Shown: piece after piece, positions 37,817-44,522 of the stretch
Numbering within the stretch: position 1 is the stretch's first letter
How the letters are laid out: each line of letters begins with the position of its first letter
Assembly (NCBI GenBank): GCA_027887005.1
Contig: JAPCJI010000009.1
Coordinates: 1 to 44,522, forward strand
Source of the DNA: Nitrososphaerota archaeon
GTDB lineage: Archaea; Thermoproteota; Nitrososphaeria; Nitrososphaerales; Gagatemarchaeaceae
Direction: 5' to 3'
Length of the DNA stretch: 44,522 nt
Program-made: the position numbers and the translations under genes
The notes under the pieces: model-generated
Databases searched by the model: none
The model's input: only the letters and a program-made list of their open reading frames with translations
What the model was told of the DNA's origin: nothing

Positions 37817-38704
37817 ATGTCGTCGATAGAACGGGCGGCCCATGTAATTAAGTCACTGAAGGACGAGGAGTGGAGGACGCTTGCAGGCCTGGAGCGAGCA
37901 GCGACGGGCCAGGGGACCGCCGACCTGGGCAGGCTGTCGAGGATGAGCAGGCTCCCCGTCGAAAGGGTCAGGTTCGCAGTTGGAAGGCTCCAGAAGACCG
38001 GCCTCGTCGCAAGGCACGGCGCTGGCTTCGCACTGACCAAGGAGGCGGTGGAGGCCATGGCCCTGAAGGACTACGTGAAGAAGGACCTCATCTTCGCCCT
38101 GGGCGCGATAATAGCCAAAGGGAAGGAGTCGGACGTCTACGAGGCGGTCACAGAAGAAGGGACTCCGTATGCGTTGAAGTTCTACAAGCTGGGGCGAACT
38201 AGCTTCACCAAGGTGCGGAAGAAGAGGTTCAAGGAGGAGTCGGGGATGAGGAGCTGGGTTACCGCCAACTACGAAGCCGCGAACAGAGAATACAACGCCC
38301 TGAGGAAGCTGGAAGGCATCTCCCCCACATTCCCGAAGGTGATCTCCCATAGCCGAAGCACAGTCCTCCTGGAAGAGCTGTCAGGGGTGAGGCTCTCTCA
38401 GAGGCCCGAACTCGAAGACGCGGGCGGGGCGGAACGAGACATCCTGGAGTCGATGCGGATGGCCTATGTCGAAGCTGGGCTGGTGAACGGGGACCTGAGC
38501 GAGTACAACGTCCTTACCGACGGTAGGCATTTCTGGCTGATAGACTGGCCACAGGCTGTCGGCAGAGCGCATCCGAACAGCGCTGAATTGATGGAGCACG
38601 ACGTCACGGCCATCGTCAGGTTCTTCACGCGGGCCTACGGGGTCGGCCTCGACCGGCAGAGGGCGCTGGAGTTCGCGAAAGGGGAAAGCGAGAGCCTAGA
38701 ATAG
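37817..38704 (+). CDS. rio2: RIO2-family serine protein kinase
   Basis: 295 residues from the ATG at 37817; a TATA-like gatatac (37780-37786) lies 34 nt upstream, so the longer frame to 37730 is not used. RIO2 acts in small-subunit ribosome maturation. The N-terminal winged helix (1-80) includes LSRMSRLPVERVRFAVGRLQ; then the flexible-loop kinase motif GAIIAKGKESDVYEA, catalytic Lys in YALKFYKLG, the catalytic loop VNGDLSEYNVL and the metal Asp in LIDWPQAVGRAHPNSAEL, a RIO2 hallmark. The catalytic loop has Asn where most RIO kinases have His before Gly/Ala-Asp-Leu-Ser; the catalytic Asp and Asn remain. Its 3' end overlaps the convergent SAM synthetase gene by 9 nt. Confidence 0.93.
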   Translation: MSSIERAAHVIKSLKDEEWRTLAGLERAATGQGTADLGRLSRMSRLPVERVRFAVGRLQKTGLVARHGAGFALTKEAVEAMALKDYVKKDLIFALGAIIAKGKESDVYEAVTEEGTPYALKFYKLGRTSFTKVRKKRFKEESGMRSWVTANYEAANREYNALRKLEGISPTFPKVISHSRSTVLLEELSGVRLSQRPELEDAGGAERDILESMRMAYVEAGLVNGDLSEYNVLTDGRHFWLIDWPQAVGRAHPNSAELMEHDVTAIVRFFTRAYGVGLDRQRALEFAKGESESLE

Positions 38705-39907
38705 GGCGACCTTCCGCTCCAGGATCAGCTTCGTCACCTTCCTTATGTCGCGGAGGGAATCGTCGAGGATCGACAGGACGTCCCTGTTGACGGAGGACAT
38801 CTTGGTCCCCTTCTTCAGCACCACGGCAGCGCTGGCGATGAGGGGCTGGTCGATGGGATTGCCGATCCGGCTTAGAATCCTGACGTAGGCTTCCTCCACT
38901 CCCGGGACCTCTTTGACGATTTCTCTTGAAGCAAGAATCGCCAGGGCGTTCAGTATCTTTCCAGTGTGGTTGACGGGGTTCTTCCCTGCGGTCGCCTCCA
39001 TCGAATACTGACGCATCGGAGAGATGAGCCCGTTGACCCTGTTCCCCCTGCCAGTGTTACCGTCGTCCCCCTGCTCCGCGGAGGTTCCCGTGACGGTCAG
39101 GTAGTACTCTCCTCTCTTGGGGTCGTCCCCGGCGTTAAGTTTGTAGTTGACGTCGAGGTCGACCTTCGATGTCAGCCTGTCCAGCTCGTCTGATACGTCT
39201 CCTAGCACGCTCTTGTAGTGGCTGGCATCCGGAACCTTGGGGCCTACCATGGCCGCGGCCACTGTCATGTCCAGCCTCTTGCCGCGCCTGAGCGCCATCA
39301 CCTTCACGTCCTCTCCGACTTCGGGGTACCTTTTCTTGAATTCGGCGTCGTTGAGCTTCTTTTCGATCTGAAGGACAAGGCTCTCCGTCGGGGTCAGGGG
39401 CGCGTAGCCTACTCCGATTGAAGTGTCGTTGGACACGGGCATGGCACCCTTGCGCATGAAGACCGCTACAAGGTCGGGGGAGCCCTGCTTGATCTTGGTG
39501 TCTATCACCATGTGCTTCTCCGGGTCGAGGAAGCGCATGGTCTCTGTGATGAACTTCTTGATTGACTCGCGTGCGATCCTCTCGACTGGGACGTCGACGT
39601 TCTTGCCGTGGAAGGGTACAAGTTCTGTGGCCCTGCCCGCGACCATCAGGTAGATCGGCGTGGTCACCTTCCCGCCCCCGAACCGTGGAGCCGACTTTCC
39701 TCCTACGAGGATCCCCTTGTCGACGTTGTGGTGGAGGATCGAGCCGAAGTTCTCTAGATAGTAATCGCACAGTCCGAGGGATACCGCCTCCGAGGCGCCG
39801 TCTATGAGGCTGTCCGGGTGCCCTTTGCCCTTCCGCTCAACGATCTCGACCTCGAAGTCTTTGACCCCGTAGCCCTTGATCTCTTCTACGTGAAGCGATC
39901 TTTGCAC
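38696..39907 (-). CDS. mat: S-adenosylmethionine synthetase, archaeal type
   Basis: 403 residues; makes S-adenosylmethionine from methionine and ATP. It belongs to the archaeal MAT family, distinct from bacterial MetK: VERKGKGHPDSLIDGASEAV, KGILVGGKSAPRFGGGKVTT, IDTKIKQGSPDLV, GTSAEQGDDGNTGRGNRVNG and SMEATAGKNPVNHTGK are the family signatures. Start GTG at 39907, 15 nt after the Lsm gene, so the two are co-transcribed. Length and motifs are complete. Confidence 0.96.
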   Translation of the reverse strand: MQRSLHVEEIKGYGVKDFEVEIVERKGKGHPDSLIDGASEAVSLGLCDYYLENFGSILHHNVDKGILVGGKSAPRFGGGKVTTPIYLMVAGRATELVPFHGKNVDVPVERIARESIKKFITETMRFLDPEKHMVIDTKIKQGSPDLVAVFMRKGAMPVSNDTSIGVGYAPLTPTESLVLQIEKKLNDAEFKKRYPEVGEDVKVMALRRGKRLDMTVAAAMVGPKVPDASHYKSVLGDVSDELDRLTSKVDLDVNYKLNAGDDPKRGEYYLTVTGTSAEQGDDGNTGRGNRVNGLISPMRQYSMEATAGKNPVNHTGKILNALAILASREIVKEVPGVEEAYVRILSRIGNPIDQPLIASAAVVLKKGTKMSSVNRDVLSILDDSLRDIRKVTKLILERKVALF

Positions 39908-39922
39908 CCTGGGAGTGCCTCC

Positions 39923-40174
39923 CTAGAGTCTGTCCTCTATCCTGATGTAGAGGACGTTGTTGCCCCGGATAACGACCTTCCCGTAGTTGGCCTTCTTCGA
40001 GCCGTTTTCTGACTCCTCCGCGTCAACCAGTATCACGTTCATGTAAGGGTCGACGTTCGACATCTTGCCCTTGTATTCGATCTCGCTCTTCAGCCGGACG
40101 GACACCTGTTTGTTGATCGCCTTCTGGAGCACGTTGAGAGGACGTTTGGCCTGTGGAGGAGGCTGAGAATTCAT
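39923..40174 (-). CDS. Sm-like (SmAP/Lsm) RNA-binding protein
   Basis: An 83-residue Sm-fold protein that forms a ring and binds U-rich RNA. The Sm1 motif is VSVRLKSEIEYKGKMSNVDP through YMNVILVDAEE, and the Sm2 motif is GKVVIRGNNVLYIRI with the conserved Arg-Gly-Asn. A Pro/Gln-rich N-terminal tail (MNSQPPPQAKRP) precedes it. ATG at 40174 is ~34 nt from a TATA-like box shared with divergent radB. It is the first gene of an operon with SAM synthetase, an arrangement that could link RNA metabolism and methylation supply. Confidence 0.95.
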   Translation of the reverse strand: MNSQPPPQAKRPLNVLQKAINKQVSVRLKSEIEYKGKMSNVDPYMNVILVDAEESENGSKKANYGKVVIRGNNVLYIRIEDRL

Positions 40175-40204
40175 TCGGACTTTTTCGCGCTCCCCTTGTC
40201 AGAG

Positions 40205-40211
40205 TTAAAAA
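40205..40211. promoter_or_regulatory. AT box between Lsm-mat operon and radB
   Basis: The string ttaaaaa (minus strand tttttaa) is the only clear AT box in the 73 bp between the two start codons. It is ~34 nt from the Lsm ATG on one strand and ~40 nt from the radB GTG on the other. Both genes may use it in opposite directions. Confidence 0.45.
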
Positions 40212-40247
40212 GACATCGGTATTCATGGGAGAAACTAAACTGGTGTA

Positions 40248-40967
40248 GTGGTGGAAATTCCAGCAGCGACAGAAATCAACGGCGCCGACGCTGCAAGGCG
40301 GCTCTCTTCTCTGCAGTCATATCCCAGCGGTTCTGCTGCGCTGGACAGGCTCCTAGGAGGAGGATACAAGGCAGGAAGAGTGGCGGAGTTCTTCGGGAAG
40401 AGCAACAGCGGGAAGACCCAGCTCGCGATGCAGGCGGTGCTCTGCGCGGCGAGGGCAGGAGTGAATTCGCTCTTCATCGATACCGAAGGGAGCTTCAGGC
40501 CGGAGAGGCTAGAGGAGGTCGCAAGGGTCAGAGGATGGAAGGTGGAGGGGCTTCTCGAAAGGATCCTGTTCCTGAGGGTCGATTCGTTCTCGGAGCAGAT
40601 GGAGCTGGTCTCCCGGATGGGAAGGAGAGAGGCGACCCGCGCCTGCCGAGTCGTGGTCCTCGACACCCTGACGCGCAACTTTTCGCTAGAGCTCCCGGGA
40701 AGCTCCAATCTGGCAAGCAGGCAGGGTGCAATCAACGTCCATCTCAGCCAGATGGCCAGAGACGCGTACCTCAATGGGAGGGCCTACGTCCTGACCAACC
40801 GGGTCACCTTCGGCCCGTCGAAGGAGGTGAGCATCGGCGGAAGCACGGTCGAGCAACTTGTCGGCGCCTGCGTCAGGCTCGAGAGGGACGGGGACAGGGT
40901 GAGGGCCACGCATCTCGGGACGGGGGAAAGTGCGATCGCATCCCTGGGCCCGGGCGGAGTCGATTGA
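40248..40967 (+). CDS. radB: RadB recombinase paralogue
   Basis: A 239-residue RecA/RadA-superfamily ATPase without the N-terminal helix-hairpin-helix domain of RadA, which is the RadB layout. Walker A is FFGKSNSGKTQLAMQ (about 46-60), Walker B is RVVVLDTLTRNFSLEL, and INVHLSQMARDAYLNGRAYV and LTNRVTFGPSKEV cover the L1/L2 region. It assists recombinational DNA repair with RadA. Start GTG at 40248, followed by another GTG; the predicted 5' leader is ~13 nt. Divergent from the Lsm-SAM synthetase operon. Confidence 0.92.
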   Translation: MVEIPAATEINGADAARRLSSLQSYPSGSAALDRLLGGGYKAGRVAEFFGKSNSGKTQLAMQAVLCAARAGVNSLFIDTEGSFRPERLEEVARVRGWKVEGLLERILFLRVDSFSEQMELVSRMGRREATRACRVVVLDTLTRNFSLELPGSSNLASRQGAINVHLSQMARDAYLNGRAYVLTNRVTFGPSKEVSIGGSTVEQLVGACVRLERDGDRVRATHLGTGESAIASLGPGGVD

Positions 40968-41037
40968 AACTTCCTGACCCATGGTTCAATGATTTTGCGC
41001 CACTGGCTTAAGGAAGGTTAATTATCTTGAAAGAGCC

Positions 41038-41361
41038 GTGCTCACGAGCAAAATCGTGTACGAAGGCGTTTCGTCTATACTCGATTCTCTCGGGAAGTCA
41101 GACCTTGAGGGAGCGAAGAGGAAGCTTGGAGCACTCGGCCCCGAGGTGAAGACGGAGAAGGAAAGGGGGAGCCTCCTGGCCGCTGCCGGAATCCTTGCCA
41201 GCATGACCCGGGCGAAGGATGGGACGATGCAGTCCTGGGACCACGCTAGGATCGAGCGGGCCGCGGGTTCGATAATCTCGAACCAGTTGGCAGACGACTT
41301 CGACCAGGGCTACGCTGACACGCTGATGAGTTACTCGAAGCTCATGCAGGGTAAAGCGTAA
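41038..41361 (+). CDS. Small helical hypothetical protein
   Basis: A 107-residue soluble, helix-rich protein from the GTG at 41038 (VLTSKIVYEGVSSILDSLGK), with further helices around EGAKRKLGALGPEVKTEKER, SLLAAAGILASMT and ARIERAAGSIISNQLADDFD. No motif recognised. Two AT boxes precede it (gcttaa at 41006-41011, taattat at 41019-41025), suiting the GTG at 41038 or one at 41056 respectively. Its 3' end overlaps the convergent EMC6-like gene by 20 nt. Confidence 0.6.
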   Translation: MLTSKIVYEGVSSILDSLGKSDLEGAKRKLGALGPEVKTEKERGSLLAAAGILASMTRAKDGTMQSWDHARIERAAGSIISNQLADDFDQGYADTLMSYSKLMQGKA

Positions 41362-41665
41362 AGAGAAGGATCCAGGTAAACAGGAAGACGAAGGCGTAGC
41401 CACCTATGCCGGTGCTGTACATCTTCCCCACGTACTGCTTCGCAAGGTCCTTGAACCAGAGGTAGCGTGCCAGGTAGTAGGAAGCAAGGTAGAAGACTAC
41501 GCCCATCAAGAGGCCGTTGGAGTAATCCACCCCGAAGACCAGCTCTGCCAGCAGTCCGGCTGCAACTCCGAGGCCAACACGGAGCCAATAGAGCTTATCA
41601 AATGGCAGGGAGGCCGGAGGCTTTGTGGCTGAACTTACTGGCTTTGAAGTCTTGGCACTCGTCAA
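41342..41665 (-). CDS. Small membrane protein, EMC6/Rab5-interacting-like
   Basis: 107 residues: a polar N-terminal tail (~22), then about three membrane helices (YWLRVGLGVAAGLLAELVFG; SNGLLMGVVFYLASYYLARY; GGYAFVFLFTWILLFTLYPA). The Arg at the start of the first helix followed by small residues, and the overall size, resemble the EMC6 family, whose archaeal homologues are thought to be ancient membrane-insertion factors. This is a resemblance by eye only. The TTG start at 41665 lies inside the divergent NFACT gene (head-to-head overlap of 41 nt); a minus-strand gttattaacg box at 41698-41707 supports transcription from within that gene. No other start codon is obvious before the first helix. 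Confidence 0.6.
   Translation of the reverse strand: MTSAKTSKPVSSATKPPASLPFDKLYWLRVGLGVAAGLLAELVFGVDYSNGLLMGVVFYLASYYLARYLWFKDLAKQYVGKMYSTGIGGYAFVFLFTWILLFTLYPA
41594..41600 (+). promoter_or_regulatory. TATA box of NFACT gene
   Basis: The plus-strand gagcttatcaaatgg has a CTTATCA core 28 nt before the GTG at 41625, giving a leaderless promoter that lies inside the divergent membrane-protein gene. Confidence 0.5.
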
Positions 41666-43457
41666 GGAAATAGAATCGGGCCTGCGAGGAACCTACGTTA
41701 ATAACATTTACACGATGGGGGAGGCCCAACTCCTCCGCTTCCGCAAGCCGGGAGGAGAGGAGGTCTGGCTTGTCGCGTCTCCACATCTGGGGGTCTGGGT
41801 GTCCTCTCAGGCCTCGGAGAGGACGGATACGAACGAGTTCACTACAAATCTCCGGAGGGAGCTGGAAAGGACAAGATTCTCGGGGGTGAGGCAGGTGGAC
41901 CTCGACAGGGTCTTCGAACTCACCTTCGGAGAGGGGCCAGAGCTGAGGAGGCTCATCGTCGAGCTGATGCCTCCCGGGAACGTCATAGTGACAGACCGCG
42001 GCGGGAGGATAATCCAGCTGATGCGAGAGGTGCGGTCCCCGGGCCGGAGGCTCCTGAAGGGGATGCCCTACGTACCCCCCGGACAGAGAAGGACGAGCCC
42101 GGCCTCGGTCGACGCCAGGAGCGTGCGCGAGATGGCGCTGGCCGAGAAGACGGTCGGCAGGGCGATAGGGAGGCACGTTTCCCTCCCGAGGAAGTACATC
42201 GCAGAGGTCCTTCACAGGCTGTCCCTTCAGGACGATTCTCCGTCCAAGATGCTGGATGGAAGGGAGTCGGAACTTGTGGGTGTATTCGGAGAGCTGACGA
42301 GGCAGGCTACCGAAGACCCGCACCCCTGCCTCTGTGAAGTCGGGTCGGGGGACGAAATCTTCGTTATCGTCCCCACTGCGTTCAAGGTCAAGAGAGAAGC
42401 GAGTTCCCTGTCGTCCCTCTGCGACGAGCTCCTACTCCCTGAAGTCCTGAGTAAGACGATGGAAGAAGAAACGCCGGAAGAGGTTGCCCGTCGAGAACTG
42501 AAGACGGCGATAGAGAAGCTGAAGGCTGAGGAGGAAGCCCTTGTGGCGGAAGCCTCGAAGCTTCGCGCGGCAGCCCGGGAAGTGGCTGGGGCGAGTTCGG
42601 GGGAGGGAGCGTTGGCGCTCCTGAAGACCATGGGGATAGGTCCGCGGAAACAGCCAACCTCCCCAGCCGCCGCAGCTTCCCTCGTCTATGACAGGGCGAA
42701 GGACCTGGACGCCAAGGCATCAGCAGTCGGAAAGGCGATCGACCGCCTGGTGAAGAAGACCCCTCGCAAGAGCGGTCGGGAGGAGGCTCGCACGAAAAAA
42801 TTTTCGAGAAGGAAGCAGGAATGGTATGAAAAGTTCAGGTGGTTCCGCACGAGCGCGGGGAAGCTGGCCATTGGTGGAAGGGATGCGCACTCGAATTCGA
42901 CCCTCGTAAGGCGCCACCTCCAGGACGGGGACGTCGCCTATCACGCTGACCTTTTCGGCTCACCATTCTTCGTCTTGAAAGGCGGGAAGGAGCAGACTGA
43001 CCAGGAAGTCATCGAGGTCGCCCAGGCCACCGTAGCCTTCAGCAGCGCCTGGAAGACTGGATTGGGCACGGCGGACGCCTACTGGGTGGAGCCCTCCCAG
43101 GTGGGAACGGCAGCACCAAGCGGGGAATACCTGGCTCGAGGAAGCTTTGCGATAAAGGGAAAGAAGAACTTCGTCACGGGGAACCTCGTCGAGCTGGCCG
43201 TCGGGGTGGATGAGTCAGGCCGGGTGATGGCTGGGCCGGAAGCTGCTATCTCTCTGAACGCTTCGAGGTATGTCGTGATGAAGCCCCACAGGGAGAAGGG
43301 GTCGGAGACAGCCAAGAGGGTGCTCAACGACCTCATGAAGGGGACAGGGGAACGCCCCTTCGCGATTGCCCTGGACGACGTTCTTCGGGCCCTCCCGGCG
43401 GGGGGCGGCAGGGTCGTGAGGGTCTCAGGCGGCGCCCAGGACCGAAAACCCGCCTGA
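41625..43457 (+). CDS. rqcH: NFACT family protein (RqcH/Rqc2-like)
   Basis: 610 residues; acts in ribosome-associated quality control, binding obstructed large subunits and in other organisms recruiting tRNA for C-terminal tailing. Domains in order: NFACT-N (about 1-190, starting LTGFEVLALVKEIESGLRGT, with YVNNIYTMGEAQLLRFR), a helix-hairpin-helix-like part (about 150-230), a long coiled coil (about 285-400, ARRELKTAIEKLKAEEEALV) and NFACT-R (about 405-520, with WYEKFRWFRTSAGKLAIGGR then DAHSNSTLVRRHL and DLFGSPFFVLK). This is the domain order of archaeal RqcH. Start GTG at 41625 with a leaderless promoter inside the divergent membrane gene. Confidence 0.93.
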   Translation: MAELTGFEVLALVKEIESGLRGTYVNNIYTMGEAQLLRFRKPGGEEVWLVASPHLGVWVSSQASERTDTNEFTTNLRRELERTRFSGVRQVDLDRVFELTFGEGPELRRLIVELMPPGNVIVTDRGGRIIQLMREVRSPGRRLLKGMPYVPPGQRRTSPASVDARSVREMALAEKTVGRAIGRHVSLPRKYIAEVLHRLSLQDDSPSKMLDGRESELVGVFGELTRQATEDPHPCLCEVGSGDEIFVIVPTAFKVKREASSLSSLCDELLLPEVLSKTMEEETPEEVARRELKTAIEKLKAEEEALVAEASKLRAAAREVAGASSGEGALALLKTMGIGPRKQPTSPAAAASLVYDRAKDLDAKASAVGKAIDRLVKKTPRKSGREEARTKKFSRRKQEWYEKFRWFRTSAGKLAIGGRDAHSNSTLVRRHLQDGDVAYHADLFGSPFFVLKGGKEQTDQEVIEVAQATVAFSSAWKTGLGTADAYWVEPSQVGTAAPSGEYLARGSFAIKGKKNFVTGNLVELAVGVDESGRVMAGPEAAISLNASRYVVMKPHREKGSETAKRVLNDLMKGTGERPFAIALDDVLRALPAGGGRVVRVSGGAQDRKPA

Positions 43458-43505
43458 CCTGGAAGCCCGGCCCGCTGTTTACGTTATCTTGAGCCCGGAA
43501 GCAGG

Positions 43506-44522
43506 CTAGCCAAGGGAGTCCGCAACGATTTCGGCGACGTCTCTCACTTCCATGCCGGAGTTCATGACCTTGGTGGTGTCGTCGAACATCGAAAGGCAGA
43601 AGGGACACTCGGTCGCGATCGCGTCGGCGCCCGTCTTCATCGCCTCCTCGGTCCTTATGCCCGCTATGGACCGCTGCTGCGGGACCTTGAACCAGTAGTT
43701 CGACCCGCCGGCGCCGCAGCAGAACGTCTTCTCCTTCTTCCGCCCCATCTCGCGGAGCTCCGCCCCCGTGGCCTCGAGAGCCTCCCTCGGCTCGTCGAAG
43801 ATGCTGTTGTACCTCGAGGCATAGCAGGCGTCGTGCAGGGTGACGGATATCTTGGCGAGCTTCTCCGGGGGGATTCTGACCTTTCCCTCCCGGATCAGGT
43901 CGGAGATGAGCTTGGTGTGGTAGACTACCTCGTAGCTCCCACCGAAGCCTGGGTATTCGTTCTTCAGAGAGTTGAAGCAGTGCGGGCATGCTGCGATCAC
44001 CTTCTTGACGCCGTAGGAATTCAGCTTCTCTATGTTCTGGTATGCGAGCTCCTGATACCGTCCCTCCTCCCCGAGCCGCCTGGCGGGGTCCCCGGTGCAC
44101 ATCTCCTCGTTGGCGAGGATCGCGAAGGAGACCCCGGCGTGCTTGAGGATCTTGGAAAGCGATTTCGCGATGTTCTGGGCCCGCTGGTCGAAGGAGGAGA
44201 TGCATCCGACCCAGTACACATACTCTGCCTTGGGGTTCTCTGCGAGGGTAGGGATGCCTAGCCCCGCCGCCCAGTCTCCCCTTGTGCTGGCCTTGAACCC
44301 GTACGGATTGTGGCTCTGGCCCAGGTTCTCCAGCATGGTCGATTTCTCTCTGTCGAGCTTCCCCCTCCCGACCAGGTCCCTGCGCAGGTCGTAGATCATG
44401 TCAAGGTGCTTGACGCTGACAGGGCAGCTGCTGACGCAGGCGCCGCAAGAGGTGCACGACCAGAGTTCGTCCTCGCTGACTGTGGAGAAGGGGTCGGACG
44501 AGCCCTGGCCGGCCGCGTCGGA
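43506..44522 (-). CDS. HdrD/HdrB-like iron-sulfur oxidoreductase (partial, N-terminus off right edge)
   Basis: The frame is open beyond the right edge; the ATG at 44399 is internal, because coding continues upstream with a 4Fe-4S motif Cys-Thr-Ser-Cys-Gly-Ala-Cys-Val-Ser-Ser-Cys-Pro at about 44421-44456. Downstream lie two CCG-type domains: the first with VYWVGCISSFDQRAQN, MCTGDPARRL and AACPHCFNSLKNEYP; the second with LHDACYASRYNS, KTFCCGAGGSNYW and TECPFCLSMFDD. This is the HdrD/GlpC/LutA-type Fe-S oxidoreductase layout, which handles thiol/disulfide, quinone or ETF electrons. A methanogen-type function is not implied. A preceding Fe-S cluster and any membrane or flavin partner would be to the right. 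The C-terminus is complete. Confidence 0.85.
   Translation of the reverse strand, partial: SDAAGQGSSDPFSTVSEDELWSCTSCGACVSSCPVSVKHLDMIYDLRRDLVGRGKLDREKSTMLENLGQSHNPYGFKASTRGDWAAGLGIPTLAENPKAEYVYWVGCISSFDQRAQNIAKSLSKILKHAGVSFAILANEEMCTGDPARRLGEEGRYQELAYQNIEKLNSYGVKKVIAACPHCFNSLKNEYPGFGGSYEVVYHTKLISDLIREGKVRIPPEKLAKISVTLHDACYASRYNSIFDEPREALEATGAELREMGRKKEKTFCCGAGGSNYWFKVPQQRSIAGIRTEEAMKTGADAIATECPFCLSMFDDTTKVMNSGMEVRDVAEIVADSLG

Overview
The window is chromosomal DNA of a GC-rich archaeon. The evidence is archaeal-type S-adenosylmethionine synthetase, an Sm-like (SmAP) protein, RadB, RIO2 kinase, an AbrB-PhoU fusion, an NFACT/RqcH protein, tRNAs without encoded CCA, and many genes with a TATA-like box 26-28 nt before the start codon, the signature of leaderless archaeal mRNAs. 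TTG and GTG starts are very common. Gene content fits a heterotrophic member of the Thermoproteota, perhaps near Nitrososphaeria or Bathyarchaeia; the lineage is inferred from protein style only, and there is no rRNA gene to test it.

Layout. (1) 1-2721: one end of an integrated element with small unknown genes, a winged-helix regulator and an intact tyrosine recombinase, abutting the 3' end of tRNA-Gln(CTG). The other end lies left of the window. (2) 2722-6699: tRNA-Gln, a class V aminotransferase, a SerB-like HAD phosphatase overlapping argS, and a divergent tRNA-Arg(CCG). (3) 6781-12420: a more variable, seemingly less GC-rich stretch with a P1B-type metal ATPase, an ABC-2 exporter whose ATPase lacks an obvious start codon, a decayed membrane-protein gene, an uncharacterised membrane protein, and a membrane-anchored cupredoxin/CuA-like protein behind a perfect 20-bp palindrome. 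This may be a metal (copper?) handling cluster. (4) 12532-21683: an RraA-like protein, an exported unknown, a PurD-like ATP-grasp enzyme, two small genes, an M1 aminopeptidase fused to HEAT repeats, an HPF-like small protein, a GMC/fatty-alcohol-oxidase-like flavoprotein with a cysteine cluster, a HAD phosphatase and a 37-residue membrane peptide. (5) 21806-29349: an RNase J-like nuclease, then oligoendopeptidase F and the TldD/TldE pair, then an ACT-domain regulator with a PfkB kinase. (6) 29350-37671: an unknown coiled-coil protein, an ECF-type S component, an isocitrate/isopropylmalate dehydrogenase-like enzyme, acylphosphatase, MIP18-type Fe-S assembly protein, YbaK-type editing protein, PhoU, a small unknown, CTP synthase, a second S-component-like protein and a PurM/HypE-like protein. 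(7) 37817-44522: RIO2 kinase, an SmAP-SAM synthetase operon divergent from radB, small proteins, an NFACT protein overlapping head-to-head with an EMC6-like membrane gene, and a partial HdrD-like iron-sulfur protein at the right edge.

Functionally, most of the window is house-keeping: translation and quality control (argS with a cognate tRNA, YbaK, RIO2, NFACT, HPF-like), RNA turnover (RNase J-like, SmAP), peptide degradation (M1, PepF, TldDE), nucleotide and one-carbon metabolism (PyrG, SAM synthetase, PurD-like) and vitamin uptake (two S components without a local energising module). Accessory material is concentrated at 1-2721 and about 6.8-13.9 kb. I found no CRISPR array, no rRNA, no insertion sequence and no obvious multi-gene defence system. 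The most promising unexplained items are the palindrome plus CuA-like protein, the truncated ABC gene, the two divergent promoters that appear to share one AT box, the NFACT/EMC6-like overlap and the 37-residue membrane peptide.
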